Positions 46,421-58,569 of a DNA stretch of 64,000 bases are shown in pieces. How positions within the stretch are numbered: the first letter of the stretch is position 1; every line of letters begins with the position of its first letter. The DNA is from Ostrinia nubilalis. Lineage: Eukaryota; Arthropoda; Insecta; Lepidoptera; Crambidae. A program made the translations under genes and the position numbers. The stretch covers positions 4,960,001 through 5,024,000 of the forward strand of contig NC_087092.1 in the NCBI RefSeq assembly GCF_963855985.1, written 5' to 3'. The notes beneath the pieces are model-generated. The model was not told where the DNA came from. It was given only the letters and a program-made list of their open reading frames with translations, and did not search any database.

Positions 46421-49335
46421 TTTTCCGTTAGGTATGTAACATAGGCCTAGTAACTTGTTAATTAAACAATAAGATATTATGGAGCAAACATCGTAATCGT
46501 GAAAGAACATTTTTAAGACAACACAGCAGCCATCATTTTTGTTGATTGTAACAAGTGCACATAAGAAGACGCAGTGTTTGTCTATGTGTGTCGTTCATAT
46601 ACCGGATTTACAGAATACATTATGTAAAACTTGTAAAAGACAATAATAACATCGCTACACGTTTGTCGTTGAGCCACTGACATTTATCTGCATCGTTAGC
46701 GTAACATGCGCTGCGTAATTCGGTCGTTTATCAACATTCGGACGCTGCATTCGCATTCAATTAAAACCCATACATCCTCGACCCATTCTTGCTAATATAG
46801 GTACCACATAATGTCCGCACATACGATTCAAATTGGCCTGGTGCTTAGTGCTTACGACATTCACAATAGATTAAAACTAAATCTACCCACACACCCTGTA
46901 GGCTAACGCGATAGTCAAACAAGTGATTTCACTTTCACGAGGACCCATAAATCAGGGCTGGCTGTGATTCAGATCATTTGTTCACGATTAGCGTGAGCTC
47001 CGAACGATAAATCTACATAAATATTACTTGTAAGAACATTGGCTTGTTTGTACCTACGTAACTGAAATATTGTGCGGCACGTAGGTGAAATGTTTTTAAA
47101 ATACACCTATTTATTCAACCTAAAAGACTTACCTATGTTTCCGTTTTCATGTTTTTTATTTATGAACATCTGAGGGCATAGGTGTTCCTCCGCCAAGAAG
47201 AGCCAAGTGAAGAGGGCACTACCAACCTTGTTCCGAAGCTTTTTTGAACCCTCAAAACTTAGGGTTTCTTTATGTTCATTAGTTGCCGCAGACTTTTTTA
47301 AATATGCGCTGTATTGCACCAGATTACTGTCGATATAATAATTTCAATCCATAGGCAGATAATAATAATGAAATTATGTAACTCGCCATGGAAACCCATA
47401 TAAAACCTATGAATACAAAGCCATGATTATAACTAAATCAAATCAAAAGTTCTGTCATATTTCTTCTCAGCAAGTTACCTTACCTTACCCCTCTGGTATG
47501 GTATCCATAATGTTTAAGATTTATTGTATCGTTTATTCTACTCGTATAAGTTTAGTTGATGAGTGCTAGAGTTACTCTATTAGATTCTACCCTTCTACCT
47601 CTCTCTATTAATCAATAAATAATAAATCGTCCATGGCCCTGTACAAACGAACGTACAAATCGCTTACCTTTCGAACGCAGTCCGATTTGTCTTGTTACGT
47701 CGCTCGACGTGGAAAGCTCCGGCCCTTGAATGGACGCTTCCATTCGATTTACGATTTATTATTATTACATTGTTACGAATGCGGTGTCGACGCGTAGTAA
47801 CGATATTGATGAATGGTTTCATTCAGAGATAGCTTCGTGTGGAAAATATTATTAGTGATGTGTCTTGTGTTCTACACATAAGCATGTGGAAACTTGCTTT
47901 TTTATCCTTATCATCCTTAAAAACCCATAAAACCCATAAAAAACCCATAAGAATAATTTATTTTTTGCAAGCAAGCTTTTTAAGACCTTTTTTATACGTC
48001 TCAAACAGTCTCAAACATAACTTGCTCTACCACCACATCAGGACAACATAATAATATGGTCTGGTGCCATGTTTACTTTTTTATGTTGTTTTTATGTATT
48101 TTTATTATTTTGTTCAAAAAACCTTGACAATATTTTATGGCTCTACCAAAGAAATAGTTTCATAATAAAACTCAAAACAGTCCATCCCACGCTCATAAAT
48201 TTTTCTTTCCTTTCCTTCTATCGGTTTCAAAACTTTGCAAGACGATGGAGGAATGTTTGATTGGTTCTATAAGATTTCCACGGCCTTCCAGAACTTTTCC
48301 GAACATTTAACGAGATTCAATTTCGTTAAGCTCGTTAATTCGGGAATGTAACGGTAACAGTTAAATCTATGTAATAAACAAATAAAAAAAAAAATTTTAA
48401 TGATTTATTATGCAGACATAACATATGACTTGTATAACTAAACACCAAATTAAATCGCTATACACGATATCAATAATGAAATCTATTTGCTGTAATTGAG
48501 AAAATAAAAGAACGTGATTTACGACTACAAACATAAAACACGGTTGCGAAAACAAGTGTGACAATAGGTATAAAATTAATACATAAGAGTATAACTAGTT
48601 ACCTATTAATAACCATTAAACTTCTGCAGTCGGGTAAACTGGAGTGCGGTTTTGACGGACCTGCGGTTTATTTAGCAATCAACTGCAATATGCACGACAC
48701 GCTACAGCTTAACTATTAAAAGTGTGGGACGTGGGTAGTATGATATTATGTGCTTATTACAGCTTGACATATTTTTCTGAAGCCATATAATCTAAGGGTA
48801 TCGAATTTTGTCTAACAAACATATTTACGAGTTTGAACTAGTTTTGCTATGGAATGACCTAGTTTCAGAGGCTTGCATTATATTTGGGCAATTAAGTAGG
48901 TATGCATAGTTCATCGTCCTTCCTTCCTGGTATTTTACTGATAAATAACAGTGGGTTGCTTCTATTGTCTACCATAAAATACAACTAATGCCCGCCGCAA
49001 TCACTGCTTAACATCAAAATAATAGAAAATACAAACATTTTGTTGAAGAAGATCTTCTAAAACAGACACGAGAAATGTAAGAGTAATTCGTATTAGCAAA
49101 CACTACGCTCCGCGTGCGATTGTGGTCAATTGAATTTTCTCTCTCATTACTTTCCATCCTTCGGATGAGACGATTGTGGCAGGCTCGTTGCAAATAACTC
49201 GACAATGGAACGTCGTAACAAGGTACAAAATTCTAATAAGTATTTGCAATACAAGTATATTCTTCGTTGTCTGCAATCGCTTAGGTGTTTTGTATGCCTA
49301 CACCATTCCACCAACTGTGTGCTTACCATAAGTTT
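46421..49335. other. Long gene-free stretch
   Basis: No supported gene. Contains a short tandem tract of aaaacccat units at 47921-47948 and a possible LINE fragment near 48010-48050. Confidence 0.35.
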
Positions 49336-49338
49336 ACG

Positions 49339-49443
49339 TTTCTTACTTTATCTTTAACAAACATCAAAAATCTGTCAAACTCCAAAAAGCACCGGTTATC
49401 GCTATAGTTACTGTCAAAGTTAGGTGATGCAACTCACCCTTAG
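49339..49443. mobile_element. PIF/Harbinger-type MITE, truncated copy 3
   Basis: Matches 25329-25453 from the 'tcttacttta' region to the right terminus (gatgcaactcaccctta); the left terminal repeat is missing. Confidence 0.65.
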
Positions 49444-49454
49444 TGCTTGCTCGA

Positions 49455-49560
49455 GTGCGTCAAAAAATCTGTGAAGATTTTAGTTCTTGAAAGTAGCCTT
49501 TAGGGACGCTGTACCATCTAAATTTTAATGTCATTTTTTACGCAGTGGCTAGTGAGCACA
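49455..49560. mobile_element. Diverged copy of the 'gggctgagtgtgag' MITE
   Basis: Shares 'attttagttcttgaaagt' and 'agggacgctgtaccatct' with 45937-46071. It lies directly next to the truncated MITE at 49339-49443. Confidence 0.5.
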
Positions 49561-49884
49561 CATCATAAACTCATGGTATTCATACTGGAACCGATAAAAC
49601 ACATAAATTGACTCTAACGATAATAAATAAAATAAATGCTTTATTGTAGAAATAAGAAATGCAATAAACAAACTAATTGCTTATACAGTTATTGCAATAT
49701 AAGTAAATTCTTGTAAAATCTTCCCATACATATCTTAGTATAATATTAACTTAACGTCTCATTAAAGTTATTAGATTGTTATGGAGTTTTTATTTGTAAT
49801 GTAAACAGCTTGTTCTAAATCGCTGCGCAGGCGTGCCATTGTGAGCAATTGAATTTCCACCTCTCATTATTTTACGGTGCGGGT

Positions 49885-50476
49885 AGGGTTGCCAGGAGTC
49901 CGGACATATTTGGCTTTTTACGGACTTGTCCAACCTGTCCGGCTTTTGTTAGGCTTTTTATGTGGCTGCCGCGCCAGTCGAAGGTCCCGCCACAGAATAA
50001 TATTGAGCACTCATGCGCGTATCAGGATGTTGGGCTACAGGTCGAAGATTGATAGATGATAGTACTTACTCATGAGCTATGATACTTGCCGGTGGTGTTG
50101 CGGTAGTCTCGCGACACCCCACTCGGGTGATGACGGAACGCCGCGGAGGTTTTAGTGGTATACCCCGTCCTTTTCAGGATGGAGCAGCGCCTTTTTCAAA
50201 GCGCCGGGAGATCCACACACATTGGGTGACAGTGCGCAAAGTATTTCCTCCGCGACAAAAAAAGAGCTATGATACTTATTGCACTCCCCTCTCCCCCAAC
50301 CCCCGCCAGACACTCACTTCGGGCGCCCGCCGCACAGTCGCGACTGCAATATAATTACGCGCGAGCGATAAGGATGGGTAGCTTGGGGTCATAGGACAAA
50401 ATTCTACGTGCTCGCAGACCAGACTATATTAAAAAAACTATGTTCATATTTTGTGTTTTTGGACCTGACAACCCTA
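49885..50476. mobile_element. hAT-like MITE interrupted by a retroposon
   Basis: Ends agggttgccaggagtcc and (complement of right) agggttgtcaggtcc form short inverted repeats. I find no clear target duplication, so the hAT label rests on the end sequence only. The element is split by the insertion at 50088-50263. Confidence 0.5.
50088..50263 (+). mobile_element. 176 bp retroposon with 14-base target duplication
   Basis: Starts gccggtggtgttgcgg and ends with seven A. Perfect direct repeats gagctatgatactt flank it (50074-50087 and 50264-50277). A 14-base duplication plus A tail indicates LINE-type target-primed integration. The 'ggaacgccgcggaggtttta' segment resembles LINE 3' regions of Lepidoptera; clade not determined. 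Confidence 0.85.
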
Positions 50477-50479
50477 GGC

Positions 50480-51400
50480 GCGAACGCACCGCTGCGGGTG
50501 ATCACGCAGTTATCTCTGCATAACCAAATCGCTTCTTCCGCTACTATTATCATTGTATTTGAAATATATTAACGAGTTGCTGTGACGTGAATGTATGTTA
50601 CGAGCTTAGAATTAAAGGCATAAAGTGTTTTAATGGATTTTTAATTGTGGCTTCTGTCGATTGTTATAACTGCGCTAACTGGAACAATCGGACCTAGATA
50701 TTACATTTTAGAAGTAGTTTTGTTAGGTTCTCAATTTTACTTTTATCTCTTCAATAAACTCTCTCAAAATTAAATGCCAAGTGCAATTTTACCCACGACC
50801 CAGCTTTTTCTATCGCTTGATTGACACATGACTTATCATGATAGAGTTTCTCTTAACTCTAATGACATCTGATTAATAGTATTTTACAATATCTTACTTT
50901 TACCGACGATAATTTTAATGGCTATCCGAAACTCAAGCTCTTTTCTATGAAATATCAAATGTTTTAAGAAGAACATTATTCCGCGTCAACTTGTTGACTG
51001 TATACAAGATCGTAGGTCACTCCTTTCACAGACTGATTTATTAGATGTGCATTGACTTTTGTTTTACATAATTAATTATCAAAACATTTACATATTACGT
51101 TGCCTCATCTTCTTTTAAGTTTACTTTCCATTTTGATAATTAAAGACTAGATCTGAAACGAAACAAAAAGTTTTCTCACAGGCTGGCTCAATAAATCAAA
51201 TTATAATATCAATTTAGATTGAACCATTTTTTCCTGACGTTAGTCAATAATAACTATTCGGGCTATAATTATAGTCTAGTTAATGAACTGTTTTCTTTCG
51301 TAATTCATATAATATGTATCTTTCGTAATAGTCCCCTGATTATGAAGACCGAGCTTTTAATCTTGTGTCAACTTCAATTTTCTTCCACTACAAATAACTC
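50480..51400. other. Gene-free stretch
   Basis: AT-rich sequence with no supported gene or repeat boundary. Confidence 0.35.
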
Positions 51401-51403
51401 TTA

Positions 51404-51504
51404 GGTTGACGGCACATCAGACTATACATTGTTAATGCAAAATTGAATTTATTACAACTACATAAGACACCACAAAGTTAAGCTTGATTTGCCGTCGTCG
51501 TACC
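51404..51504. mobile_element. 'tgtacaga' family MITE, diverged copy
   Basis: Inner ends gacggcacatcagactatac and (complement) gacgacggcaaatcaagctt match the family seen at 36899-37003. Outermost bases diverged. Confidence 0.55.
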
Positions 51505-51509
51505 TAACG

Positions 51510-53250
51510 GAATATGTGGCATGCCAAGAATTTCCCCAGTCATTCTCAGTGTAGACGGCATTTCTAGCAAACTACCCAGTTTAATATTTTTCCTTGGGTG
51601 CTTATTACGCAAGCCACTTAAACCCTTAAGTATTATACTAGATTTAGATCTGAAACAGGAATCGCTTAATTCTAATTAACCTTTGTCGATAGATGCTATC
51701 GGAACTGCTATAAGTGCTGTTTGAGATAGCAATAATCGGTGTTTATTGGGGCTAGGCATGGTTCGAACGGTACGGTGCTTTCCTTAATTACGTGTAGTTA
51801 CTTATGTATACATAATATTATCAGTTAGTAGAGAAAGATAAGAAAATAAATGTTAAATTTATTAAATGTTGTTCGCACCTGACGCGTTGAAGTCTTTTTA
51901 ATGATAGACCTATCTTCACGAAAATATGTTTTTTTTTATTTAATCTTGGAGTGCTAGAAGGCATAAGTGACGTACTATACACTCAATAACAGATTCAATC
52001 TTGAATCTATGCAAATAAAATTATATTAAGCTTTACTGAATTTAAATATTTTAGTACCTACAATTTATGGTAGTTGAAAATTTTGTAATTAGAAATGTGC
52101 ATTCCTTATCCTTCGATAGCTGTACTAAACCCAATAAATATAGCAACATAACTACACTAACTACTTTGGCAACTCTAGTACACCGTTTGCCGGATAGGAA
52201 GTGGCATGTCTACTTGAGCCGTAAAACAAATTCCATAGACAACTGGATTCCCATTGAAGAATACCGGAACATTAAAAAATACAGTAATCTGTCAATACCG
52301 TTGAGTGCGCGTGCGACTTCCGCATAAGTGCTCACATTATCGGAATTTAATAAGGCAAACGAAACCGGGTTAATTATGCAAGCGAGCGGTCACAAAAAAT
52401 CCTCCGGCACAATATGGTGTGGTATGGCCACTGTTGACTTTTGACAACTCTTATTAACCTAATTATGAGAAACCAACATTCTTTCTGTGCATTCGCTTGT
52501 TTTACACAGTTGGGTAATATGAGAAATACTTGTGAACAGCTTTTTGATGGATGAAATTTACAAGTTTTTCAGTCAGGTTTACCATTGTTTACCGTGAGTA
52601 TACAATGGGATATTTACACAATTTTCGATAGTAATTACCAATATCATTAAATTAACACATTAAAAACCGTCGTATTTACTTTAAAAGGGTTTTTTGTCTT
52701 GGTAATACGAAATTAAATTTTACAATGAGGTAAAAAAAATATCTCAGCCTATTTTGAACTTTCGACATAAGTAAATACCGTTACCAATGCTAAGTACATT
52801 CACACTGTTAACCCTTTGCGACCGTACAAACACAACATAGAAGTACAAGCGACATCTTTTAGTGGTAAGTCGTTTTATACCGTTTACCTCGACCTCTTTA
52901 ACCCCGCGCCAAAATGCAGTTTTCCAATCGGTATACAATTACGCTTCCTGCACATATAATGTTACTTTAACTGCGCCCGCGTCCGTTATGTCACCACCAT
53001 AAGCGACAGGTGACACGGTTGCGTCATCGAATTACCGAGTCCATTCGATTAAAGATACTCGTATCCATTTCGGAATCGCACTCGATACTAATTTCTTCGT
53101 TTTTTCGATTTGACACGAGCGAACGAACGAATTTTCAAAGAATTAGAAGATCATAATCAACGAATCACGAGTTTTTATCGTTATTTTCCACACTATTAAA
53201 GTAACAATCCATAAAACATAACGCTTCTTTCATGGCTTGTAGTTCGGAAC
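51510..53250. other. Gene-free stretch
   Basis: AT-rich. An 86-codon frame at 52067-52327 has no motif or context. Nothing else recognised. Confidence 0.35.
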
Positions 53251-53252
53251 AG

Positions 53253-53312
53253 TAAATTATTATTTCAATCCAATTCCGGTGTTAAATTATTATTTCAATT
53301 TAGTTCAGGTGC
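53253..53312. repeat. Tandem duplication, two ~30 bp units
   Basis: Two successive units beginning taaattattatttcaat (53253 and 53283) with a few differences. Confidence 0.7.
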
Positions 53313-53521
53313 TAAAACTACAGTTATATACAATTTAATCATAAATCAATAACAATACACTTGCAATGGAACACTAAACTTATGGAGTAGGAAGTAATTA
53401 TACGATCTCCAGTAGTCAGATAATGACTGGTTTAGACATAAATGAATTATTAAGTTGGGAATGCTCAATTTTGTGCTTCCACCGTATAAACATTAAAAGT
53501 GCTTCTACTGAAAATTGCTTT

Positions 53522-53612
53522 TAATCATCATAATCATCATCATCATTTCAGCCATAGTATGTCCACTGCTAATCATAGGCTTCCCCCTATTATTTCCATG
53601 TTGACCGGTTGA
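53522..53612 (-). mobile_element. RTE-like retroposon 3' end
   Basis: On the minus strand: 'ggcctatgattagcagtgga', 'atggctgaaatgatgatgat'. Truncated and diverged copy of the family at 7160-7299. Confidence 0.7.
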
Positions 53613-53614
53613 TT

Positions 53615-54285
53615 GCTTTCAATACAATTAATGTAGTTTTAAAAGAGTAGGTATTTTAAAGTTTTATGTAGAGCTAAGAGACTTTTGTGATCATTATTCT
53701 ATACTTACCTAAAATTATAAATACATAGATAAGCAAACATTAAGAATTTTCTTCGTTATTAAAAAAAACTAAATATTTTGGTTAAAAGTAGTTCTAGTCT
53801 ACACCCCAAAAGGTCAAAAACCTATCAATAAATTACGCAACGTCTGAGATATCAATAACATCATTATAAAACTATAAAATCTACTTTTTGAATTGCCGTT
53901 TGTTATAAAATGTTCATTCAAAATCTGTTTATTGCTGATACTCTCCAACATAAAATGTCTAAATCACCGGAAATTATATGCTCATCAAATGTCAACGATA
54001 GTTTCAACGACTTGATTATACTATTTTCTATGTATAATCTTAATGTAACACTCTCGTTTAGTCTAAAATAATAGTTCGAGACAAATTAGTGTCATAAAGA
54101 TTTGCCTTTTATATATATTTTTTTATCAATTTAAAGTATGCCGATAGCTACGCTTTATTAATTAGTATGTATCCAATATGCAAGACAGTAAAAAGTGCTA
54201 AGTTGGTAATTACTGTCAAAGTAACCGAGCAGAAGACGTAGATGAGTCTACCTACTTATTAGAAAATGTCAGTATGATCACTATG
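53615..54285. other. Gene-free stretch
   Basis: Nothing recognised. Confidence 0.35.
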
Positions 54286-54291
54286 ATTAAG

Positions 54292-54520
54292 AACTTTGTC
54301 TCATCTTATAACACACTGAGCTTCAGATATCGGAAGACTTGCGACAAATCAAAAGCTCTTAGATGGACTTTGAACCGACTTCAAGAAAAGAAGGAGGTTG
54401 TAATAAGAGAACTTTGTCCCACCTTATGATACACTGCCCACGATAACGGAAGGCTTGCGTCAAATCAAAAGCTCTTAGTTGGACTTTTAACCGACTTCAA
54501 GAAAAGGAGGAGGTTCTTTG
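54292..54520 (+). repeat. Two degenerate ~115 bp direct repeats
   Basis: The block 'aactttgtc.caccttat.a.acactg.. ..caaatcaaaagctcttag.tggact.. ..accgacttcaagaaaa' occurs at about 54292-54405 and 54406-54520. Each ends with the 'cgacttcaagaaaaggagga' motif known from interspersed repeats (also at 36144). Confidence 0.7.
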
Positions 54521-54524
54521 TATG

Positions 54525-56338
54525 TTCTGATTTGTCAAATAAAGATATACTTCAACTCCATTATCTTCATCAATCTCGTGAGAATTTAGCAACTTTTAAA
54601 TTTTATTTGTTCACCGCTGGCGCCTTACCTTCGTTAAAAGGTGTAAATTAATATCATACTATACGATACTAATATATTTGACAGCTGTATCACTTACCAT
54701 ATGAGGAAATCAATGTCTTTGGCAAAAAATAAACGACTGTTGTTCCGAAAATAACCAAAGAACGTGTCTTAAAAAATTTTGACTACTTAAAGAAACGCCA
54801 CTTCTTATTAATGGTTTTAATTTCAAAGGAAGTATTGTGGCGTTTCGGAACATTAATCTTGCAAGTTCATCTTTGATCTATAAACATCCAAATTAGGAAA
54901 TACGCGTACACGAATGGTTGCCAGATTTGTAGCGCCAGATCCGAATATTATTTGAATGGTCGAAAATATGTTTGGGTCGGATCAATACTCACGGATCGCA
55001 GTTATCAAAAGCAATATTATGTATTGGACTCGCATCATTCGCACAGCAATAAAATTTTGATAAATCTGATCAGTGAAAATTAAAAACAATCCCAACATAG
55101 CTACCTCAGTAAAAATTAGGTTTTTAATTAAGTTTTAGAATGTAAGAAAAAATATTTTGCCAATATTTTATATTGGTAAGCGTTTGTAATGATTACAGAC
55201 AAATGTAGGCTGAATAAAATCGTTAAAACCCAAACAATCAATCAATACTATCATAGGAATGGTATCTCCGAATGCGCTTCCGGTTAGCTCCTCCCAAACT
55301 CGATCGATTAATCGACCGACACGACAGATCAGTTCGATCGCTATCGGAGTCACGCCGAATCGATTTAGTTACGTTACTAACTACATACCTAATCGGTTAC
55401 TGTTCGATGCTGTGCATGTCATTTTAATTACTGCCACAAATATTATAACATGTAGAAGGTATGGAACCTTTACAAAGCTAATGCACTGTGCGTTAGCATA
55501 GAATAACCCATTATAGCTTTTTTTCTGCATTGTGTTCCAACATGCGACAAAAGGTATTTGGGCACGGATGAACTTCCTCATTATTACCTGATCACTAAAA
55601 GGTGCTTCAAAAAGTTGAGAGACTATGTGGGAGTATGTATAGGTAGAGTCGTTTGGGTTGCATACCATGTCAGACGTCTAAAAACCTTAAAAAGCCCTAA
55701 AATTTTTACTGATTAAACTTTATATGCCACTAAAATATCCGTCATGAACTCATGAAAACCCTTAAACATTTAAAAACAATGTTAAACATGAACCTACTGA
55801 ATATTTCTGTTTTATGTGTAAAAGCTCAGTTGGAATTAAGAAGCACTTAAAGTAATACTTAACCTCAGATGTGGATAGATATTATTTCCTTGGTTGATAT
55901 GACAGCAAAGATCACTCAATGACTTAATACATTATGTTTACTTAACATTTTAATCGAGATTAATTACTCTGATATTTCTGTCAAAATATTGATTAAGCTA
56001 CCAATGTAAGCTTCACTGTAAGATGTAATGGTTACCACACAAAGAGTCATTGTTAGGTTCGCCTTAATCTCGAGTAGGAAATTGTTCTTTTTCGATGAAG
56101 AACAAAGTTATTATTGTATTGTCCATAATTATTTTAAAAATTGAAAGGGATAGTAATCATTTGAAAGTTACATTACCTACTGTGTTGAAGCCATATGACT
56201 TCTAAACTAGTGGTACCTACTGAATTTTAAGACCCAGTAAATGAAAACAAACGACTTTCGACATATAAAAAGTACTTTTTAAAAATTTAGTTTCATTTTT
56301 GATTCCAAACAAAATAAAAGTAGGTTAACAAAGTCGAC
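54525..56338. other. Gene-free stretch with a CpG-rich patch
   Basis: A hairpin-like pair gaaacgccac/gtggcgtttc lies at 54791-54845. About 55255-55375 is CpG-rich (cgatcgattaatcgaccgac..) and open in both a minus-strand 61-codon frame and a plus-strand 80-codon frame; neither resembles a family I know. Confidence 0.35.
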
Positions 56339-56342
56339 GACA

Positions 56343-56457
56343 TCATAAAGGAATCAGGAAGGGGCTGGACGCAGGCCGCTACCAACCGGGCAACATGGAA
56401 AGTATTTAATCTTTTTTGGGGGAGGCCTATGTTCAGCAGTGGACGTCATATGGCTAT

Positions 56458-56493
<36 letters not shown>
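56343..56493 (+). mobile_element. RTE-like retroposon 3' end with long (ATG)n tail
   Basis: 'ggctggacgcaggccgctac', 'ggaggcctatgttcagcagt', then about twelve ATG/GAT triplets (56457-56492), the longest such tail here. Young or expanded microsatellite. Confidence 0.8.
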
Positions 56494-56654
56494 TTAACAA
56501 AGTGAATGGTAAGAGTCAATTCATAAAAGTTTCATGGTCTTCAAATTATGTCGTAATATATCTGATCTGAGCGACTAAATAGAAACATTCTCCATCGCGG
56601 TATTCGAATAAATCTATTTTAGTAAATTTTTATCATTATTATTTGGTAATAATC

Positions 56655-56774
56655 CGGTTCATTGCTTATCGGCGCGACTACTTGGACTAGATTAGTCTAT
56701 TTTTTATGCTTCAATGTAGCTCATTCATCGGCGCGAACTAGATTATTCTATTCTCTATGCTCCTAATGTAGCTT
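56655..56774. repeat. Degenerate tandem duplication, ~55-60 bp units
   Basis: Two units, each with 'atcggcgcga.. ..actagatta.tctatt.. ..atgtagct' at about 56660-56721 and 56722-56774. Confidence 0.65.
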
Positions 56775-56779
56775 ATGCA

Positions 56780-57645
56780 CTGCACCCATTAACCACAGGT
56801 CAAACGGACATTGTTCTATTACATAACTGCGGTAATTAGGCGCTTTCTCTTACAGTTATTAACAGGAACGATTACATACTTGTTATTATTCTTGCATACC
56901 CCCAGCATCAATCATTACAACGAAATGACCAATGACTTCAGTAACCTACTTAGCTCGGTTAACTTGTTGAAGTTTAATTAAGACAGCTCAGTAAATATTA
57001 CTGACTAATTTTAAAGGCCAGTTTATTGAGAACTCTTGAAACAATTAATCTAATTTTCGTATTTGCGTAGGTACTTGAGACAAAGTTCATAAAGTACCCA
57101 CTGAAACGGAATAATTTTCAATTACATCTTGTTAAATTCTTTGAATTAATAATGGTTCAGTTAGTTCAACTTCGGAATAATTATTATGGCACAAACAACA
57201 CTGAAATGCAAAATTTGAGAAAATGTAAAGAAACACTATTGATACTAGTAGATGAAATTACAAAAAAAATATTTAGGCTGCCTTGCAATAGAAAGAGGCA
57301 TGACTATGTCTATACTACCCAATAATAAATGAAATATTCAATTAGTTATATTAATTAATAAACTCGGTATATCGTAATACTTATCCGATTGGACAGTGAT
57401 GAAAATGACTTCTCATGAAACCTGACGTATCATCCGGTTACAATATTTGATCACATCCGGTGGATGCATTACGTCACACATCCCTCAGGAAATGTAGCGT
57501 TTGATTGACATGATATTTTCAAAAGTGAACAAACTGAGCATTTAGCTTCCGGCTCAGTGTTAGAAATAATTCAGTCAATAGCACGAGACCTGAATAGACA
57601 GGTATTATGATTGAATTACATCAGAAACTGTAGTCATACTCACTC
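56780..57645. other. Gene-free stretch
   Basis: Nothing recognised. Confidence 0.35.
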
Positions 57646-57649
57646 AAAT

Positions 57650-57955
57650 AAGCAGCTGAATCGTAATCTCAGGTTCGCCACAAAAGCATCTTTGGCCTAA
57701 ATCTTTTCTAAACAGAAGAAGAGCAGAGTTGCAAAACTCAAGTGGCACTGGGCAGGACACATAGCTTGCAGAGCTGATGGCCATCCACGACCATGGGCCG
57801 GAAGACGTAGCGTGAGCGGACCTTACACTAGGTGGACCGACGATCGATCTCATAAAGGTCGCGGGAAGTACCTGCTGGATACAGGCAGCGCAGGACTGGT
57901 GGTTGCAGAAATCCTTGAGGGAGAGCTTTGTCGAAACGAACGAAAGGTCTTCTAA
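57650..57955 (+). mobile_element. RTE-like LINE 3' end with C-terminal coding remnant
   Basis: One frame reads VAKLKWHWAGHIACRADG, then PYTRWTDDRSHKGRGKYLL, the conserved W-A-G-H and RWTDD region of the LINE polyprotein C-terminus. The tail is an aaacgaacgaa tract like that at 34598-34662. Truncated, dead copy. Confidence 0.8.
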
Positions 57956-57959
57956 CTAT

Positions 57960-58425
57960 AGAAAAACGTATCTATTCCTTATTGTGTAGTAGTATAGCGT
58001 GAGAAACACAAGTATTAAACCAAGCCCCATCGATCCGTTGCATGCATATTTAATCACTGTTAGCAATTTCATTCACATACAAGAACATGCGACGCGACTC
58101 GGCCTCGACTATAGAAAACCCAAGGCAAAGTCTTTATTATTTGCTTACCCTATTTTTATTATAATATTATGTATAGACAGCAGCACAATAAGATGCGCAC
58201 TGCGGCAGCTTAATAGCAGTTTTAGGTCTGATTGTGCACCAAAAATGTATTCTTACGAGTACATAATCTGACATGCGTCGACTGTAGCACAAAATATGTA
58301 GCCTGTTACAAGCCTTTTATAAGTTAAAAAGACTAATGAAATGTAGACCGACCATAGGTCACGTCTCATAATCATTGGGCTACCAGCGCTTCTAAACAAT
58401 CAACGTCTCTTAAATACTTTTACGC
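57960..58425. other. Gene-free stretch
   Basis: A 90-codon plus-strand frame (57999-58271) overlaps sequence that vaguely recalls the 'tgtacaga' MITE family (cagcagcacaataagatg). Not a supported gene. Confidence 0.35.
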
Positions 58426-58426
58426 C

Positions 58427-58568
58427 CGTATTCACAAACGATACTTGCTTAAGTAAAGCAGCAAATCGAACGCACAACGTTGAATAGAGCTCTGTAATTG
58501 GTTTGTGTGTCACCCTGTGCGTCCACGCGCACTGTGAGACCTCATAGTAATGTTTGTGAATACGCATT
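58427..58568. mobile_element. ~140 bp MITE ('cgtattcacaaac' ends)
   Basis: Left end gcccgtattcacaaacgata and complement of the right end gcgtattcacaaacattact form inverted repeats. The interior has no coding capacity. Target duplication not clear. Confidence 0.65.
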
Positions 58569-58569
58569 A

